DNA from: Aequoribacter fuscus
GTDB taxonomy: Bacteria > Pseudomonadota > Gammaproteobacteria > Pseudomonadales > Halieaceae
NCBI RefSeq assembly: GCF_009910365.1
Contig: NZ_CP036423.1
Span: forward strand, 2,356,001-2,420,000
Length of the DNA stretch: 64,000 nt
Direction: 5' to 3'
Made by a program: the position numbers and the translations under genes. Below the pieces are notes generated by a model that was given only the letters and a program-made list of their open reading frames with translations, did not search any database and had not been told where the DNA came from. This document shows, one piece after another, positions 47,661 to 56,875 of the stretch; the first letter of the stretch is position 1; the number at the start of each line of letters is the position of its first letter.

Positions 47661-48498
47661 CCGAATTCTTGTTGTCTAACAACCACTCGTACAAGGGCTT
47701 TTTCTTTAACCCCAGATAATCGGCCACCATCGCTGCAGCGACTTTGGGCGGTGCGTACTCAGCAATTTGACCCAACAGCTCTTGCTCCTGTTCGCCAAAG
47801 TCGGCTTCGGTCTGGTCGCTACCGCGCACCAGCACAACAAACTCTCCCCGCTGTTGATTGCTGTCTTGAGCCACGAATTCGACCAATTCACCTAAGGTTC
47901 CGCGCCGAATCGTCTCAAAGGTTTTTGTCAGCTCTCGGCAAATACAAGCCTCGCGTTCGGCACCATAAACCGCCACCGCATCCGCCAACATCGACACAAT
48001 ACGGTGAGGCGCCTCGTAGAAAATCAAAGTGGCCGCCTCAAACGCGAAACTCGCCAACCAAGAGCGTCTCGCGCTGTCTTTGGCCGGCCCAAAGCCAACA
48101 AACAAAAAGCGATCTGACGGTAAGCCCGCAGCCGAAACAGCCGCGATGGTTGCACTGGGACCAGGAATAGGCACGACTCGGATACCCGCGTCTTGCGCGG
48201 CGCGGACAAGCTGATAGCCTGGGTCTGAAATGAGTGGGGTCCCGGCGTCACTCACCAAAGCGCACGCACCGCCACCGTCGCAGATCGATCGTATTTTCTC
48301 AATCATCGCATCCGTTGAAGAATGCTCATGGTAAGTTGTCACTGAGCGTTCTATGCCGTGATATTGCAGCAATTTACGCGTGTGACGCGTATCTTCGGCA
48401 GCCAGTAATTCCACATCCTTCAGGATGCGCAAGGCGCGAAGCGTGATATCATCCAAATGTCCAATAGGTGTTGCTACAATATACAAACCCGATTCCAA
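47653..48498 (-). CDS. rsmI: 16S rRNA (cytidine1402-2'-O)-methyltransferase RsmI
   Basis: This 281-residue tetrapyrrole-methylase-fold enzyme has LYIVATPIGHLDDITLRA at the N-terminus, AAEDTRHTRKLL, VSDAGTPLISDPGY, and IPGPSA, the usual SAM-pocket landmarks. It methylates the ribose of C1402, complementing RsmH. It is divergent from lpoA, as in E. coli, and its 3' end holds the rnpB promoter. Confidence 0.97.
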   Translation of the reverse strand: MESGLYIVATPIGHLDDITLRALRILKDVELLAAEDTRHTRKLLQYHGIERSVTTYHEHSSTDAMIEKIRSICDGGGACALVSDAGTPLISDPGYQLVRAAQDAGIRVVPIPGPSATIAAVSAAGLPSDRFLFVGFGPAKDSARRSWLASFAFEAATLIFYEAPHRIVSMLADAVAVYGAEREACICRELTKTFETIRRGTLGELVEFVAQDSNQQRGEFVVLVRGSDQTEADFGEQEQELLGQIAEYAPPKVAAAMVADYLGLKKKPLYEWLLDNKNSVA

Positions 48499-48540
48499 CG
48501 TATGCTCCTTAAATAGGGCGAGCTAAGCGCTAACGATACC

Positions 48541-50310
48541 ATGAAGCACAATGCACTGCTCACATCACTGACTCTAATTGGCTTGAGCGTATTGCTTGCC
48601 AGCTGCGGCCAAACACCCAGCAAACCCAGCGTGAAGCCACAAGCGCAAATCGTAGCTCCTACGCAAGATGTGGTAGCAGAATTACCACCGCCCACCGAAC
48701 CCGAACTTGTGGCCATGCGTGAAGCGCTGACTCAGGCAGAACTTGCCCTAGCTTCAGACCAACCCTACCGCGCGTTGAGTCTTGTCCAGTCTATTCAGTA
48801 TCACGCGCTGACTAATGAGGAACAGTTACGAGGCGTCTTCTTACAAGCGCAGCTCGAGAGTCAGTTTGGCAGCTACACGCAAGCCCTAGAGCGCTATCAA
48901 AGTTTAAGCGGTAAAGATCTCAACATCCTCGGCGTAACAAGCACAGATATCAACCAACGCATTTATCGACTGGCTGTCCTACACCAAGATCACGCAACTA
49001 TCGTGCGCTATGGCGTGAAATTACTTCTAGACAGCGAGAGCGAGAGCGAGACGCAAGCAAATCGACTCATGACTATCGCACAAGCACTGAGCTACTTGAA
49101 CAGTGAGCAGCTAGCCGAAATCAACCGACTCTCAGGAAAGCCAGAGCAAACTCTTCTACGAAGTGTTGCCAACGCTAACGCACTCCAACGCAGAGACCTT
49201 GGTGCCGGCCTGTGTGACGCATGGAACAGCGTCAGCATTCCCGGCAACCCACTCGAAACCCTTTGCACTGCTGACAGTGATGTTCCGGCCAATAATAAGC
49301 TTTTAGTGGCACTCCCTCTTTCCGGTCGTTTACAGGTCGCAGGCGAAGCCATTCTTGACGGCATTATTTTTAGCCACTTAAGCAAGCAAAGCACGACCGA
49401 GCTTCACATTGTCGATACTCACGCCAATGATGACCAGGCAATTTTCCAACAACTACAGACGGGCCAATATACTGGCATGATCGGCCCACTCGAGAAAAAC
49501 CGCGTGCAGGCCTGGCAGTCACTGAGCGCCTTAACCGACGCTCGCATTGTTTCACTTAACACGCCTGAACAAAGCGATAACACGATCAATACACAGCACT
49601 TTTATCAGTTCGCGCTCAGCCCCGAGGCTGAGGCGACTTACTTAGCGAACACAGTCTTCGCCTCAGGCGCACGTCGCGTTCTGATCATACGACCCCAGAC
49701 CGACTGGGGCGCGCGGACCCTGCTAGCGCTTCGCAACCAATGGGACGCTCTTGGGGGAACCGAGATCGCAACGGCAACGTATCGCGGCCAAGAAGACTAC
49801 GAAAGCAGTCTTCGTGTCGCTCTAGGCGTAGCCGACAGCGCGGCCCGGCGCAGAACTCTCGGAAGGCTGTCAGGCCTATCGATGCACCTACAGGCCCGAC
49901 GGCGTGAGGACATTGACGCAGTCATCATGTTAGCGAGCACACCCGAAGAAGCGCGATCCATCGTACCCTTACTCGCATTTCACTTTGCCGAAGACTTACC
50001 CGTCTACACCGTATCAGCGGCCAACGATCTGCCACATAAGATTGACCACAAAGATCTCGATAAAGTTGTCACAGTGGACATTGCAAGCCTGCTGCCTATT
50101 CCCAACGAAACACCCGCTTCCGCCGCATTGGCACGCTTGACCGCATTGGGGATCGACGCCTACGACTTGAGCCAGCTGCCGGACCCTCAGTCGCCACTGA
50201 GATCGCTCTATCGCGGCGAAACGGGCCTGCTTTGGATCAATGAGCAGGGTTTTGTGCAGCGACAATGGAAAGTGCTCCAATACGATAGAGACGAACGCAA
50301 AACCCTGTAG
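48541..50310 (+). CDS. lpoA: Penicillin-binding protein activator LpoA (outer-membrane lipoprotein)
   Basis: This 589-residue lipoprotein has a signal peptide and lipobox LLASC (Cys22), a Pro-rich tether, an N-terminal TPR-like helical domain (about 55-230) and a C-terminal periplasmic-binding-like domain with LVALPLSGRLQVAGEAILDG and later SPEAEATYLA. LpoA stimulates PBP1A from the outer membrane. It heads lpoA-yraN-diaA-dolP. Confidence 0.94.
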   Translation: MKHNALLTSLTLIGLSVLLASCGQTPSKPSVKPQAQIVAPTQDVVAELPPPTEPELVAMREALTQAELALASDQPYRALSLVQSIQYHALTNEEQLRGVFLQAQLESQFGSYTQALERYQSLSGKDLNILGVTSTDINQRIYRLAVLHQDHATIVRYGVKLLLDSESESETQANRLMTIAQALSYLNSEQLAEINRLSGKPEQTLLRSVANANALQRRDLGAGLCDAWNSVSIPGNPLETLCTADSDVPANNKLLVALPLSGRLQVAGEAILDGIIFSHLSKQSTTELHIVDTHANDDQAIFQQLQTGQYTGMIGPLEKNRVQAWQSLSALTDARIVSLNTPEQSDNTINTQHFYQFALSPEAEATYLANTVFASGARRVLIIRPQTDWGARTLLALRNQWDALGGTEIATATYRGQEDYESSLRVALGVADSAARRRTLGRLSGLSMHLQARRREDIDAVIMLASTPEEARSIVPLLAFHFAEDLPVYTVSAANDLPHKIDHKDLDKVVTVDIASLLPIPNETPASAALARLTALGIDAYDLSQLPDPQSPLRSLYRGETGLLWINEQGFVQRQWKVLQYDRDERKTL

Positions 50311-50337
50311 CAGTCTGGTCCTTTTGGATGCACCCAG

Positions 50338-50685
50338 ATGAACCAAGGACGTATTTACGAGCGGGCCGCCGAGAGATTTTTGTGCAAAGCGGGACTCGAA
50401 CTCATCGAGCGAAACTTTAGGGGCAGCTACGGTGAAATCGACTTAATCATGCTCGACCGTAGAACCCTAGTATTCATCGAAGTACGGCAGCGCAGCAAGT
50501 CACGATTTTATTCAGCGGCGGCCTCGATCTCATCGAAAAAACGATCACGCATTGTGAAAACCGCACTGGGCTTCCTAAAAGATAACCCGATATACCGGGA
50601 CAACTACTGCCGATTCGACGTCGTGGCCTATGACGATCCATGCGCCTCACCTCTCTGGATAAAAAGCGCCTTTACCGAAGAATAA
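50338..50685 (+). CDS. yraN: YraN family (UPF0102) nuclease-fold protein
   Basis: This 115-residue protein has a predicted restriction-endonuclease-like fold: GRIYERAAERFL, NFRGSYGEIDLIM and LVFIEVRQRS give the E-x-D-ExR pattern of the family. Its function is not established. It starts 27 bases after lpoA and its end overlaps no gene; diaA follows after 20 bases. Confidence 0.92.
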   Translation: MNQGRIYERAAERFLCKAGLELIERNFRGSYGEIDLIMLDRRTLVFIEVRQRSKSRFYSAAASISSKKRSRIVKTALGFLKDNPIYRDNYCRFDVVAYDDPCASPLWIKSAFTEE

Positions 50686-50705
50686 AAGCAAGTGACAATA
50701 GGGGC

Positions 50706-51311
50706 ATGACCGAATACGACCTTATCGCTAATCATTTCGCCAACACGCTGCAGAGCGTGGCAGAGCAGGTAGACTCGCTAGCGCCTGCCATAGAGGCGAC
50801 AGGGAGCCTTATGGCCGACACCCTCTTGCGAGATGGAAAGCTTATTCTTTGCGGCTTAGGTCCTGATGCAGCTGCAGCACAACTACTGACAACGTACTTG
50901 ATCAGCCGGTTTGAGCTCGAACGCCCAGCCCTACCAGCGATCAACCTCGCGCAGGGAAGCAGTACGACCACCGGCGTCATCGGCGCAAGCGGCGCCAACG
51001 ACTTGTTCTCGCGCCAAATTAAGGCCCTAGGTCGCCCAGAAGATACCTTGGTCTGCATCGCCAGCCAGCAGTCGCACACGGCGCTACTAAGAGCAATCCA
51101 AACGGCACATGAAATAGACATGGCAGTCGTGCTTTTGTGCAATCATGAGCTTGGCGATTTAAGCAGTCTGATGAGCGGAAACGATGCCAGCATCACCATT
51201 CAGGGCGATCGGGCAAGCACAGTATTTGAGCTTCAGATCATGTGTATCCACAGGCTGATCGAGCTGATTGAACACACCTTATTCTTTAACAACATGGACG
51301 GAAATTTGTGA
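50706..51311 (+). CDS. diaA: DnaA-associating SIS-domain protein DiaA
   Basis: This 201-residue SIS (sugar isomerase) domain protein has LILCGLGPDAAAAQLLTTYL and RFELERPALPAINL, which align with E. coli DiaA, the tetramer that helps DnaA load at oriC. The phosphosugar-loop region is less conserved than in sugar isomerases, consistent with a non-enzymatic role. ATG 50706 is preferred. A longer frame would overlap yraN by 46 bases. Confidence 0.85.
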   Translation: MTEYDLIANHFANTLQSVAEQVDSLAPAIEATGSLMADTLLRDGKLILCGLGPDAAAAQLLTTYLISRFELERPALPAINLAQGSSTTTGVIGASGANDLFSRQIKALGRPEDTLVCIASQQSHTALLRAIQTAHEIDMAVVLLCNHELGDLSSLMSGNDASITIQGDRASTVFELQIMCIHRLIELIEHTLFFNNMDGNL

Positions 51312-51880
51312 ACAACGTACTCAAAGCAATATCACTGTCTTCACTTTTATGTCTCAGCGGCTGTGGCTCTATGCTCGCCAGCATGGGTTCCGAGCCGATC
51401 AAAGAAGACCCAACGACCAGAACCGTGGGGCAGTCGATAGAGGACAGCTCGATCGAAACAAAAGCCATTGTCAATATCAACGCAGCGGACGAAGCGTTCA
51501 AACAAGCAAAAATCGACGTCGATGTCTACAATGGCTATGTATTGATTACTGGCCAAGTGCCCACCGAAGCCCTCAAGCAAAAAGCGTCTGATGTCGTCAA
51601 ACAAATTCCGAAGGTTCGTCGCATCTATAACGAACTTGAGCTCGCCTCCCCCTCGTCGCTGTTAACGCGATCGAGCGACGCCCTACTCGCTACCAAGGTA
51701 AAAACTGTCTTACTTGCTCGTGAAGATATTGAAGGTAACCGCATCGACGTCGTCGTCGAAAACGGCATTGTCTATCTTATGGGGCTTGCGTATCGTGTCG
51801 AGGGCGAGCGCGCCATTAACGCCGTATCGGACATTGGTGGCGTGCAGCGCGTTGTCAGTGTTTTTGAATGGCTCGACTAA
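51308..51880 (+). CDS. dolP: Outer-membrane lipoprotein with two BON domains, DolP
   Basis: This 190-residue lipoprotein has lipobox CLSGC (Cys19) and two BON phospholipid-binding domains (about 45-110 and 122-188) containing VDVYNGYVLITGQV and VVVENGIVYLMGLAYRVE. DolP maintains outer-membrane integrity near BAM and the division site. The GTG start overlaps the diaA stop by four bases. Confidence 0.94.
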   Translation: MNNVLKAISLSSLLCLSGCGSMLASMGSEPIKEDPTTRTVGQSIEDSSIETKAIVNINAADEAFKQAKIDVDVYNGYVLITGQVPTEALKQKASDVVKQIPKVRRIYNELELASPSSLLTRSSDALLATKVKTVLLAREDIEGNRIDVVVENGIVYLMGLAYRVEGERAINAVSDIGGVQRVVSVFEWLD

Positions 51881-52285
51881 TTATTTAACGACTTTTAGGG
51901 CGGGCTTTTTAGGTTTCTCCACCAAGGAGTCTGCCCCACCGTTACTAGGACTCGGCGCAGGTGGCTCTGGGTCGAACATCATCCCTTGGCCGTTTTCTTT
52001 CGCATAGATGCCTAATACCGAACTCATCGGCACCCACACGTCCATGGGCTGCCCTGAAAACCGTGCGTTGAAACACACCGCGTCATCAAGCATGTTAAAG
52101 TCAACGACCGCGCCTGGAGCGATATTCAGGACAATACTGCCATCCTTAACGTAATCCTGCGGCACAACAACACCGGCACGCGTCGCGTCGACTAATAAAT
52201 AGGGCGTACAATTATTATCGACAATCCAATCGTACAAAGCCCTAACGAAGTAGGGCTTGCTCGACGTCATGGTGTTGCGACTCAT
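51881..52285 (-). CDS. sspB: ClpXP specificity-enhancing factor SspB
   Basis: This 134-residue adaptor delivers ssrA-tagged and other substrates to ClpXP. SSKPYFVRALYDWIVDNN at the start and PGAVVDFNML...ARFSGQ in the substrate-binding domain fit SspB. The acidic/Pro linker ends with PALKVVK, the ClpX-binding tail. ATG 52285 is four bases after the sspA stop; ATG 52270 is another option. The gene converges with dolP with no gap. Confidence 0.95.
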   Translation of the reverse strand: MSRNTMTSSKPYFVRALYDWIVDNNCTPYLLVDATRAGVVVPQDYVKDGSIVLNIAPGAVVDFNMLDDAVCFNARFSGQPMDVWVPMSSVLGIYAKENGQGMMFDPEPPAPSPSNGGADSLVEKPKKPALKVVK

Positions 52286-52289
52286 TGGC

Positions 52290-52916
52290 TTAGCGCATCT
52301 CGCGCTCTTGGGGCGATAAGGACTCTTGGAACGCTTCTCGATCAAACAATGAATCCATGTAAGTGAACAAGGGCTTCGTTTGTCGAGTCATTTTCAGATC
52401 GATGCCGTATGACGGCAAACGCCACAAGATGGGGGCCAAACAGCAGTCCACCAAGGTGAATTCATCACTCATGAAGAAGGGCTTTTCTGCGAAGATCGGC
52501 GCAATTCCTGTAAAGCTATCACCCAGTTCTTTGGCCGCTTTCGCCTTCGCTGGCTCTGAACCATTCTCGATTTTGTCCACCAGCGAGCACCAATCGCGCT
52601 CAATACGGTGCATGTACAGGCGGCTTTCAGCACGCGCTACCGGATAAACAGGTAGCAGAGGAGGATGAGGAAAACGTTCGTCCAGGTATTCCATCATGAC
52701 TTTCGATTCATAAAGCACCAATTCGCGATCCACCAAAGTGGGCAACGAATTGTACGGATTCAAATCCGCAAGCTCTGCCGGAGGGTTCTGCGCATCGACT
52801 TCAACCAAATCAACAGTAACCCCCTTCTCAGCCAAAACAATCCGCACGCGATGGCTGTAGTGGCAAGTACTATCAGAGAAAAAAGTCATTGAAGACCGCT
52901 TTGTAACGATACCCAT
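52290..52916 (-). CDS. sspA: Stringent starvation protein A
   Basis: This 208-residue glutathione S-transferase-fold RNA polymerase-associated protein lacks transferase activity in E. coli and aids stationary-phase gene control. The thioredoxin-like N-terminus ([23 protein letters not shown]), [19 protein letters not shown] and the C-terminal helical domain match. ATG at the second Met (residue 10) is an alternative start. Confidence 0.95.
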   Translation of the reverse strand: MGIVTKRSSMTFFSDSTCHYSHRVRIVLAEKGVTVDLVEVDAQNPPAELADLNPYNSLPTLVDRELVLYESKVMMEYLDERFPHPPLLPVYPVARAESRLYMHRIERDWCSLVDKIENGSEPAKAKAAKELGDSFTGIAPIFAEKPFFMSDEFTLVDCCLAPILWRLPSYGIDLKMTRQTKPLFTYMDSLFDREAFQESLSPQEREMR

Positions 52917-52971
52917 GTGTTACCCTCAGTAAGAAGAAGGGGCAGAGCGAGAACATCTACCCCAAAAATAT

Positions 52972-55011
52972 TTAATGAACGTCTTTCCAGTATTCGCGGT
53001 TAAGCAACCACGCCAATACGAAGAATAAAACGATAAACATCAAAGTGAATAAACCAATGCGATGGCGTTTTTCAGTCACTGGATCAGCGCTGTAAGACAG
53101 GAAGTTAACTAAGTCATAAATAGCCGCATCGAATTCGGCTGTCGTCATCGCTCCAGCTTGTTTGACCTCTAAACGACCACAAGGCACATCTAAAATATCT
53201 TCGCCTGTCAGCGGATCGCGTTTCACACCGCCATTGGCAGCATGACCAGGACCCATTGCACACTCTGGCATGCCCTGCAAATCCATCAGAACATGCGGCA
53301 TACCGACGTCTTTGAATACTTTGTTATTCACGCCGTAAGGACGCGAAGGGTCTGCATAAAAGGTACGCAAGTAGGTGTATAACCACTCAGGCTGGCGCGC
53401 GCGCGAAATTAACGTCAAATCAGGAGGCGTCGCACCAAACCACTGCTTCGCAAGCTGCTTATCCATGGCGTTGTTCATTAAGGCGCCCATTTTGACGTCG
53501 GTGTCAAACTTCAGGTTAGCCTCGAACAGATCTTCAGGAATCCCTAAGTCGGCTGCAACGCGGTTGTAGCGCTGGTACTGCAATGAGTGGCAACCAAAGC
53601 AGTAGTTCATGAACATTTGAGCGCCGCTTTGCAATGACGCCTTATTGCTGTGATCCACTGTAATCTCGTCACAGGGAATGCTACCACAAGCGTACTCAGA
53701 CTCTGCGCCAACGGCCTTTAACGGTAATACGGTGAGCACCGCGATTACCGCAGCAGCGCCAAGCACACCCATCGCACTCAAACCACCGTCCATGGTCACG
53801 CGCTCGGGCACAGGCTTGGTTTTATCCATAGAAGACCAAATCGGCATCGCCAGGAAAAAGAAGAAGTAGAACACTGAGCAAATCTGAGCCAACAGTGTGC
53901 GCTCAGGCGTTGGCGCTTTCACACCTAACACACCTAAGATCAAAAACGAAGCAACGAATAATGTCAGCATAACCTTGGTAATGTTGCCTTTATAGCGCCA
54001 GCTTTTCACGGGCGAACGGTCTAACCATGGCAACAAGAAAGGAATAGCAACAGACGCCGCAAAGGCGACAAAGCCCCAGAACTTATCCGGAACCGCACGC
54101 AACACCGAGTAAAAAGGTGTGAAGTACCATACCGGCGCGATGTGCGCAGGCGTTTTTAGTGCGTTAGCTTCTTCGAAGTTCGCGTACTCGAGGAAAAATC
54201 CGCCCATCTCTGGCATAAAGAAGATCACGCCGCAGAAGATGAATAAGAAAACGCCCAGTCCCTGTAAATCGTGCACTGAGTAATACGGATGGAACGCGAT
54301 CCCGTCTAAAGGTACGCCGTTTTCGTCTTTGTACTTCTTGATATCCACGCCGTCGGGGTTGTTAGAACCAACCTCATGCAGCGCCAACAGGTGCAACACC
54401 ACGAGCGCCAGGAGTACGATTGGCAAAGCCACGACATGAAGCGCAAAGAAACGGTTCAAGGTGATACCTGAAATCAGGAAGTCGCCACGAATCCAAGTAA
54501 CAAGATCTTCACCGACAACAGGGATCGCCCCAAACAGCGAGATAATTACCTGGGCACCCCAGTAGGACATTTGCCCCCAAGGCAACACGTAACCCACAAA
54601 AGCCTCAGCCATCAGCACAACGAAAATCAGCATTCCGAAAATCCAGATTAGCTCTCGAGGCTTTTGATACGATCCGTACAACAAAGCACGAAACATGTGC
54701 AGATACACCACCACGAAAAACGCAGAGGCACCGGTTGAATGCATGTAGCGAATTAACCAGCCAAACTCGACGTCACGCATGATGTATTCAACGGAAGCAA
54801 AGGCGCCCTCAGAACTGGGGGTATAGCTCATCGTCAGCCAAATGCCCGTAAGTAACTGGTTGACAAGCACCACCAGTGACAAAAAGCCAAAGAAGTACCA
54901 GAAGTTAAAGTTCTTGGGCGCGTAGTATTTGCCCATGTGCGTATTCCACGCGCGCATAATGGGGAGTCGAGCATCGACCCAATCGCGCAAACCTACTAAA
55001 GCCTTAATCAT
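52972..55011 (-). CDS. fbcH: Fused cytochrome b - cytochrome c1 of the bc1 complex
   Basis: One uninterrupted 679-residue frame encodes both proteins. Residues 1-395 are cytochrome b with haem ligand pairs His91/His105 and His192/His207, and a PVWY Qo motif (293-296). Residues 411-435 form a signal-like helix ending AVGA, followed by cytochrome c1 with CFGCH at 471-475 and a final membrane anchor (about 650-670). Most gammaproteobacteria have separate petB and petC; the fused form is known from Bradyrhizobium FbcH, which is cut after translation. It starts at the TAATG overlap with the Rieske gene. Confidence 0.95.
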   Translation of the reverse strand: MIKALVGLRDWVDARLPIMRAWNTHMGKYYAPKNFNFWYFFGFLSLVVLVNQLLTGIWLTMSYTPSSEGAFASVEYIMRDVEFGWLIRYMHSTGASAFFVVVYLHMFRALLYGSYQKPRELIWIFGMLIFVVLMAEAFVGYVLPWGQMSYWGAQVIISLFGAIPVVGEDLVTWIRGDFLISGITLNRFFALHVVALPIVLLALVVLHLLALHEVGSNNPDGVDIKKYKDENGVPLDGIAFHPYYSVHDLQGLGVFLFIFCGVIFFMPEMGGFFLEYANFEEANALKTPAHIAPVWYFTPFYSVLRAVPDKFWGFVAFAASVAIPFLLPWLDRSPVKSWRYKGNITKVMLTLFVASFLILGVLGVKAPTPERTLLAQICSVFYFFFFLAMPIWSSMDKTKPVPERVTMDGGLSAMGVLGAAAVIAVLTVLPLKAVGAESEYACGSIPCDEITVDHSNKASLQSGAQMFMNYCFGCHSLQYQRYNRVAADLGIPEDLFEANLKFDTDVKMGALMNNAMDKQLAKQWFGATPPDLTLISRARQPEWLYTYLRTFYADPSRPYGVNNKVFKDVGMPHVLMDLQGMPECAMGPGHAANGGVKRDPLTGEDILDVPCGRLEVKQAGAMTTAEFDAAIYDLVNFLSYSADPVTEKRHRIGLFTLMFIVLFFVLAWLLNREYWKDVH

Positions 55012-55607
55012 TACGCCGCCTCCGCATCGATGCCAATAACAAGAACCCGATCGGATTCAAAAGAGTAAGGAGGTACCACCAAGTTAGTGGAAGCGGGAAC
55101 GCCTGCATATACGCGTCCCGACAGATCAAACTTTGAACCGTGACAAGGGCAGAAAAACCCGCCCAGCCAAGCATCGCCACCCAGATCGGCAGCGCCGACT
55201 TCTGGGCGATACTTTGGAGCACAACCTAGGTGCGTACACAAGCCTTCTACTACGAGCAGCTCCGGACGCAAGGCACGATCCACACCTGAGATGTAGGTCG
55301 GCTGCTGCGAAATTGCTGAATCCGGATCCTTCAGGTCGTCGTTGAGCCTGGGTAAATTATCCAGCATCTCTTGAGTTCGGTTCACTACATACACCGGCTT
55401 CCCGCGCCACTCAACCACGATCATCTGGCCCGGCTCGAGCTTGGAAATATCCGCCTTGACTGGCGCGCCAGCGGCTTTTGCCTTCGCAGACGGCTGCCAA
55501 GAACCCAAAAACGGAGTCGCAATACCGACCGCACCCGCAACGCCTACGACGCTGGTTGCAGTGGTCAGAAAACGACGCCGACCTGTGTTTAAAGTTTCAT
55601 CAGACAT
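55011..55607 (-). CDS. petA: Rieske iron-sulfur protein of the bc1 complex
   Basis: This 198-residue protein has an N-terminal twin-arginine-like signal anchor (GRRRFLTTATSVVGVAG). Its 2Fe-2S ligands are Cys124 and His126 (CTHLGC) and Cys153 and His156 (CPCHGS). It moves electrons from quinol to cytochrome c1. ATG 55607 has GGAG at good spacing and is chosen over ATG 55619. It forms a two-gene operon with the cytochrome b-c1 fusion. Confidence 0.97.
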   Translation of the reverse strand: MSDETLNTGRRRFLTTATSVVGVAGAVGIATPFLGSWQPSAKAKAAGAPVKADISKLEPGQMIVVEWRGKPVYVVNRTQEMLDNLPRLNDDLKDPDSAISQQPTYISGVDRALRPELLVVEGLCTHLGCAPKYRPEVGAADLGGDAWLGGFFCPCHGSKFDLSGRVYAGVPASTNLVVPPYSFESDRVLVIGIDAEAA

Positions 55608-55686
55608 GTTGTACTCCACCCCGGCTGATTAAGGCAATTCACCCGCCCCAATCGCGCGCGAAATCGCCTGCCCAAAAATGAATGGA

Positions 55687-55715
55687 ATGGTAAAGAGTTT
55701 GCCCGCGAGATACAA
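55687..55715 (-). promoter_or_regulatory. Candidate pet operon promoter
   Basis: TTGTAT and TACCAT at 17-base spacing on the minus strand lie about 80 bases before petA and after the rpsI terminator, so the pet genes can be transcribed separately from the ribosomal operon. Box quality is moderate. Confidence 0.4.
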
Positions 55716-55786
55716 GCCGAATCACGATTTGACGCACTTTTTTTGAGGATAAATGTGATCCAAAACAAGGTGTTAGTTAGAAACGC

Positions 55787-55814
55787 AAAAAAGCCCGTGG
55801 GTTGCGCCACGGGC
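55787..55814 (-). terminator. Rho-independent terminator of rplM-rpsI
   Basis: On the minus strand GCCCGTGG pairs perfectly with CCACGGGC (8 bp, 6-base loop) and is followed by TTTTTTG. It begins 23 bases after the rpsI stop. Confidence 0.93.
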
Positions 55815-55836
55815 TTCTTCGAAAAGGCAAAAAATC

Positions 55837-56229
55837 TTAACGCTTGCTGAACTGAGGGCGCTTGCGCGCTTTGCGCAGGCCGACTTTTTTACGCTCAACT
55901 TCACGAGCATCCCGGGTCACGTAACCGGCTTTACGTAGTGCACCACGCAGAGTCTCGTCGTACTCCATCAGCGCACGGGTAATACCGTGACGGATAGCGC
56001 CCGCTTGGCCAAAGCTTCCACCGCCGACAACGGTCACATTCACGTTGAAACGATCTGCCATGTCAACCAACTCCAAAGGCTGACGGACAATCATACGTGC
56101 AACTTCGCGGCCGAAGTACACATCAATCGGGCGGTCATTGACGGTGATAGCACCCTCGCCTTGGGTTAAAAATACGCGCGCCGTAGAGGTTTTACGTCGG
56201 CCCGTGCCGTAATACTGAGCTGCTGCCAT
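55837..56229 (-). CDS. rpsI: 30S ribosomal protein S9
   Basis: The 130 residues equal E. coli S9. [16 protein letters not shown] at the start and the basic tail ending RRPQFSKR type (here [11 protein letters not shown]) that reaches the ribosomal P site are diagnostic. ATG 56229 is chosen with AAGGAAG upstream; a GTG three codons earlier is too close to that site. It forms an operon with rplM. Confidence 0.98.
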   Translation of the reverse strand: MAAAQYYGTGRRKTSTARVFLTQGEGAITVNDRPIDVYFGREVARMIVRQPLELVDMADRFNVNVTVVGGGSFGQAGAIRHGITRALMEYDETLRGALRKAGYVTRDAREVERKKVGLRKARKRPQFSKR

Positions 56230-56244
56230 AATCGTCACGCTTCC

Positions 56245-56673
56245 TTAAATTTCTAAAGTTTCTGGCTGCTGTGCCGCATGAGGGTGATCGTTACCCGCGT
56301 ACACTTTCAGCTTTTTGAACATGGCTCGACCCAAAGGATTGCGAGGCAACATACCTTTAACGGCACGTTGCAAAACACGCTCTGGCGCACGTTCGATCAA
56401 TTTCTCAAACGAGTAAGACTTCAGGCCACCGGGGTAACCCGTGTGGTGGTGATACATCTTATCGGTTGTTTTTGCGCCAGTCACCTTCACCTTCTCGCAG
56501 TTCACAACCACAATGTAGTCGCCCGTGTCGGTATGAGGGGTATATTCTGGCTTGTGCTTGCCACGCAAACGGTGAGCAATCTCGCTCGCCAAACGTCCAA
56601 GCGTTTTATCGGTGGCGTCTACAACAAACCATTCCTGGTTCACTTCGCCACTTTTTGCACTGTAAGTTTTCAT
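56245..56673 (-). CDS. rplM: 50S ribosomal protein L13
   Basis: The 142 residues equal E. coli L13. [44 protein letters not shown] and [18 protein letters not shown] are the family segments. It is the first gene of rplM-rpsI. Confidence 0.98.
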   Translation of the reverse strand: MKTYSAKSGEVNQEWFVVDATDKTLGRLASEIAHRLRGKHKPEYTPHTDTGDYIVVVNCEKVKVTGAKTTDKMYHHHTGYPGGLKSYSFEKLIERAPERVLQRAVKGMLPRNPLGRAMFKKLKVYAGNDHPHAAQQPETLEI

Positions 56674-56712
56674 GTTGACTTGGCCTTGTAGGGCTAAATT
56701 TAAAGAGCGCGA

Positions 56713-56741
56713 ATACTACTCAATCGACCCAGGCTTTTCAA
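56713..56741 (-). promoter_or_regulatory. Promoter of rplM-rpsI
   Basis: TTGAAA and TAGTAT are 17 bases apart on the minus strand, with a GC-rich discriminator (TCGCGC) after the -10 box, typical of ribosomal protein promoters. The leader is about 35 bases. Confidence 0.75.
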
Positions 56742-56875
56742 GCAGTATTTTCACCATTTTCGCGCTTCGTGAAAAACACCCGAGGACTGGCATTTATTCA
56801 CTGCACAATGGCCGTATTCCAACAAAACCTCCCGGCAGCCAGCATCGCGATAGCGGCGCTAAAATCAGAGCTCGC

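Noticed and set aside
47393-47719. Open frame of 108 codons on the plus strand over 47.4-47.7 kb
   Set aside because: It lies antisense to the RNase P RNA gene and is a by-product of that sequence.
54100-54140. PVWY instead of PEWY at the cytochrome b Qo site
   Set aside because: PVWY is the known form in many gamma- and betaproteobacteria, so it is not a defect.
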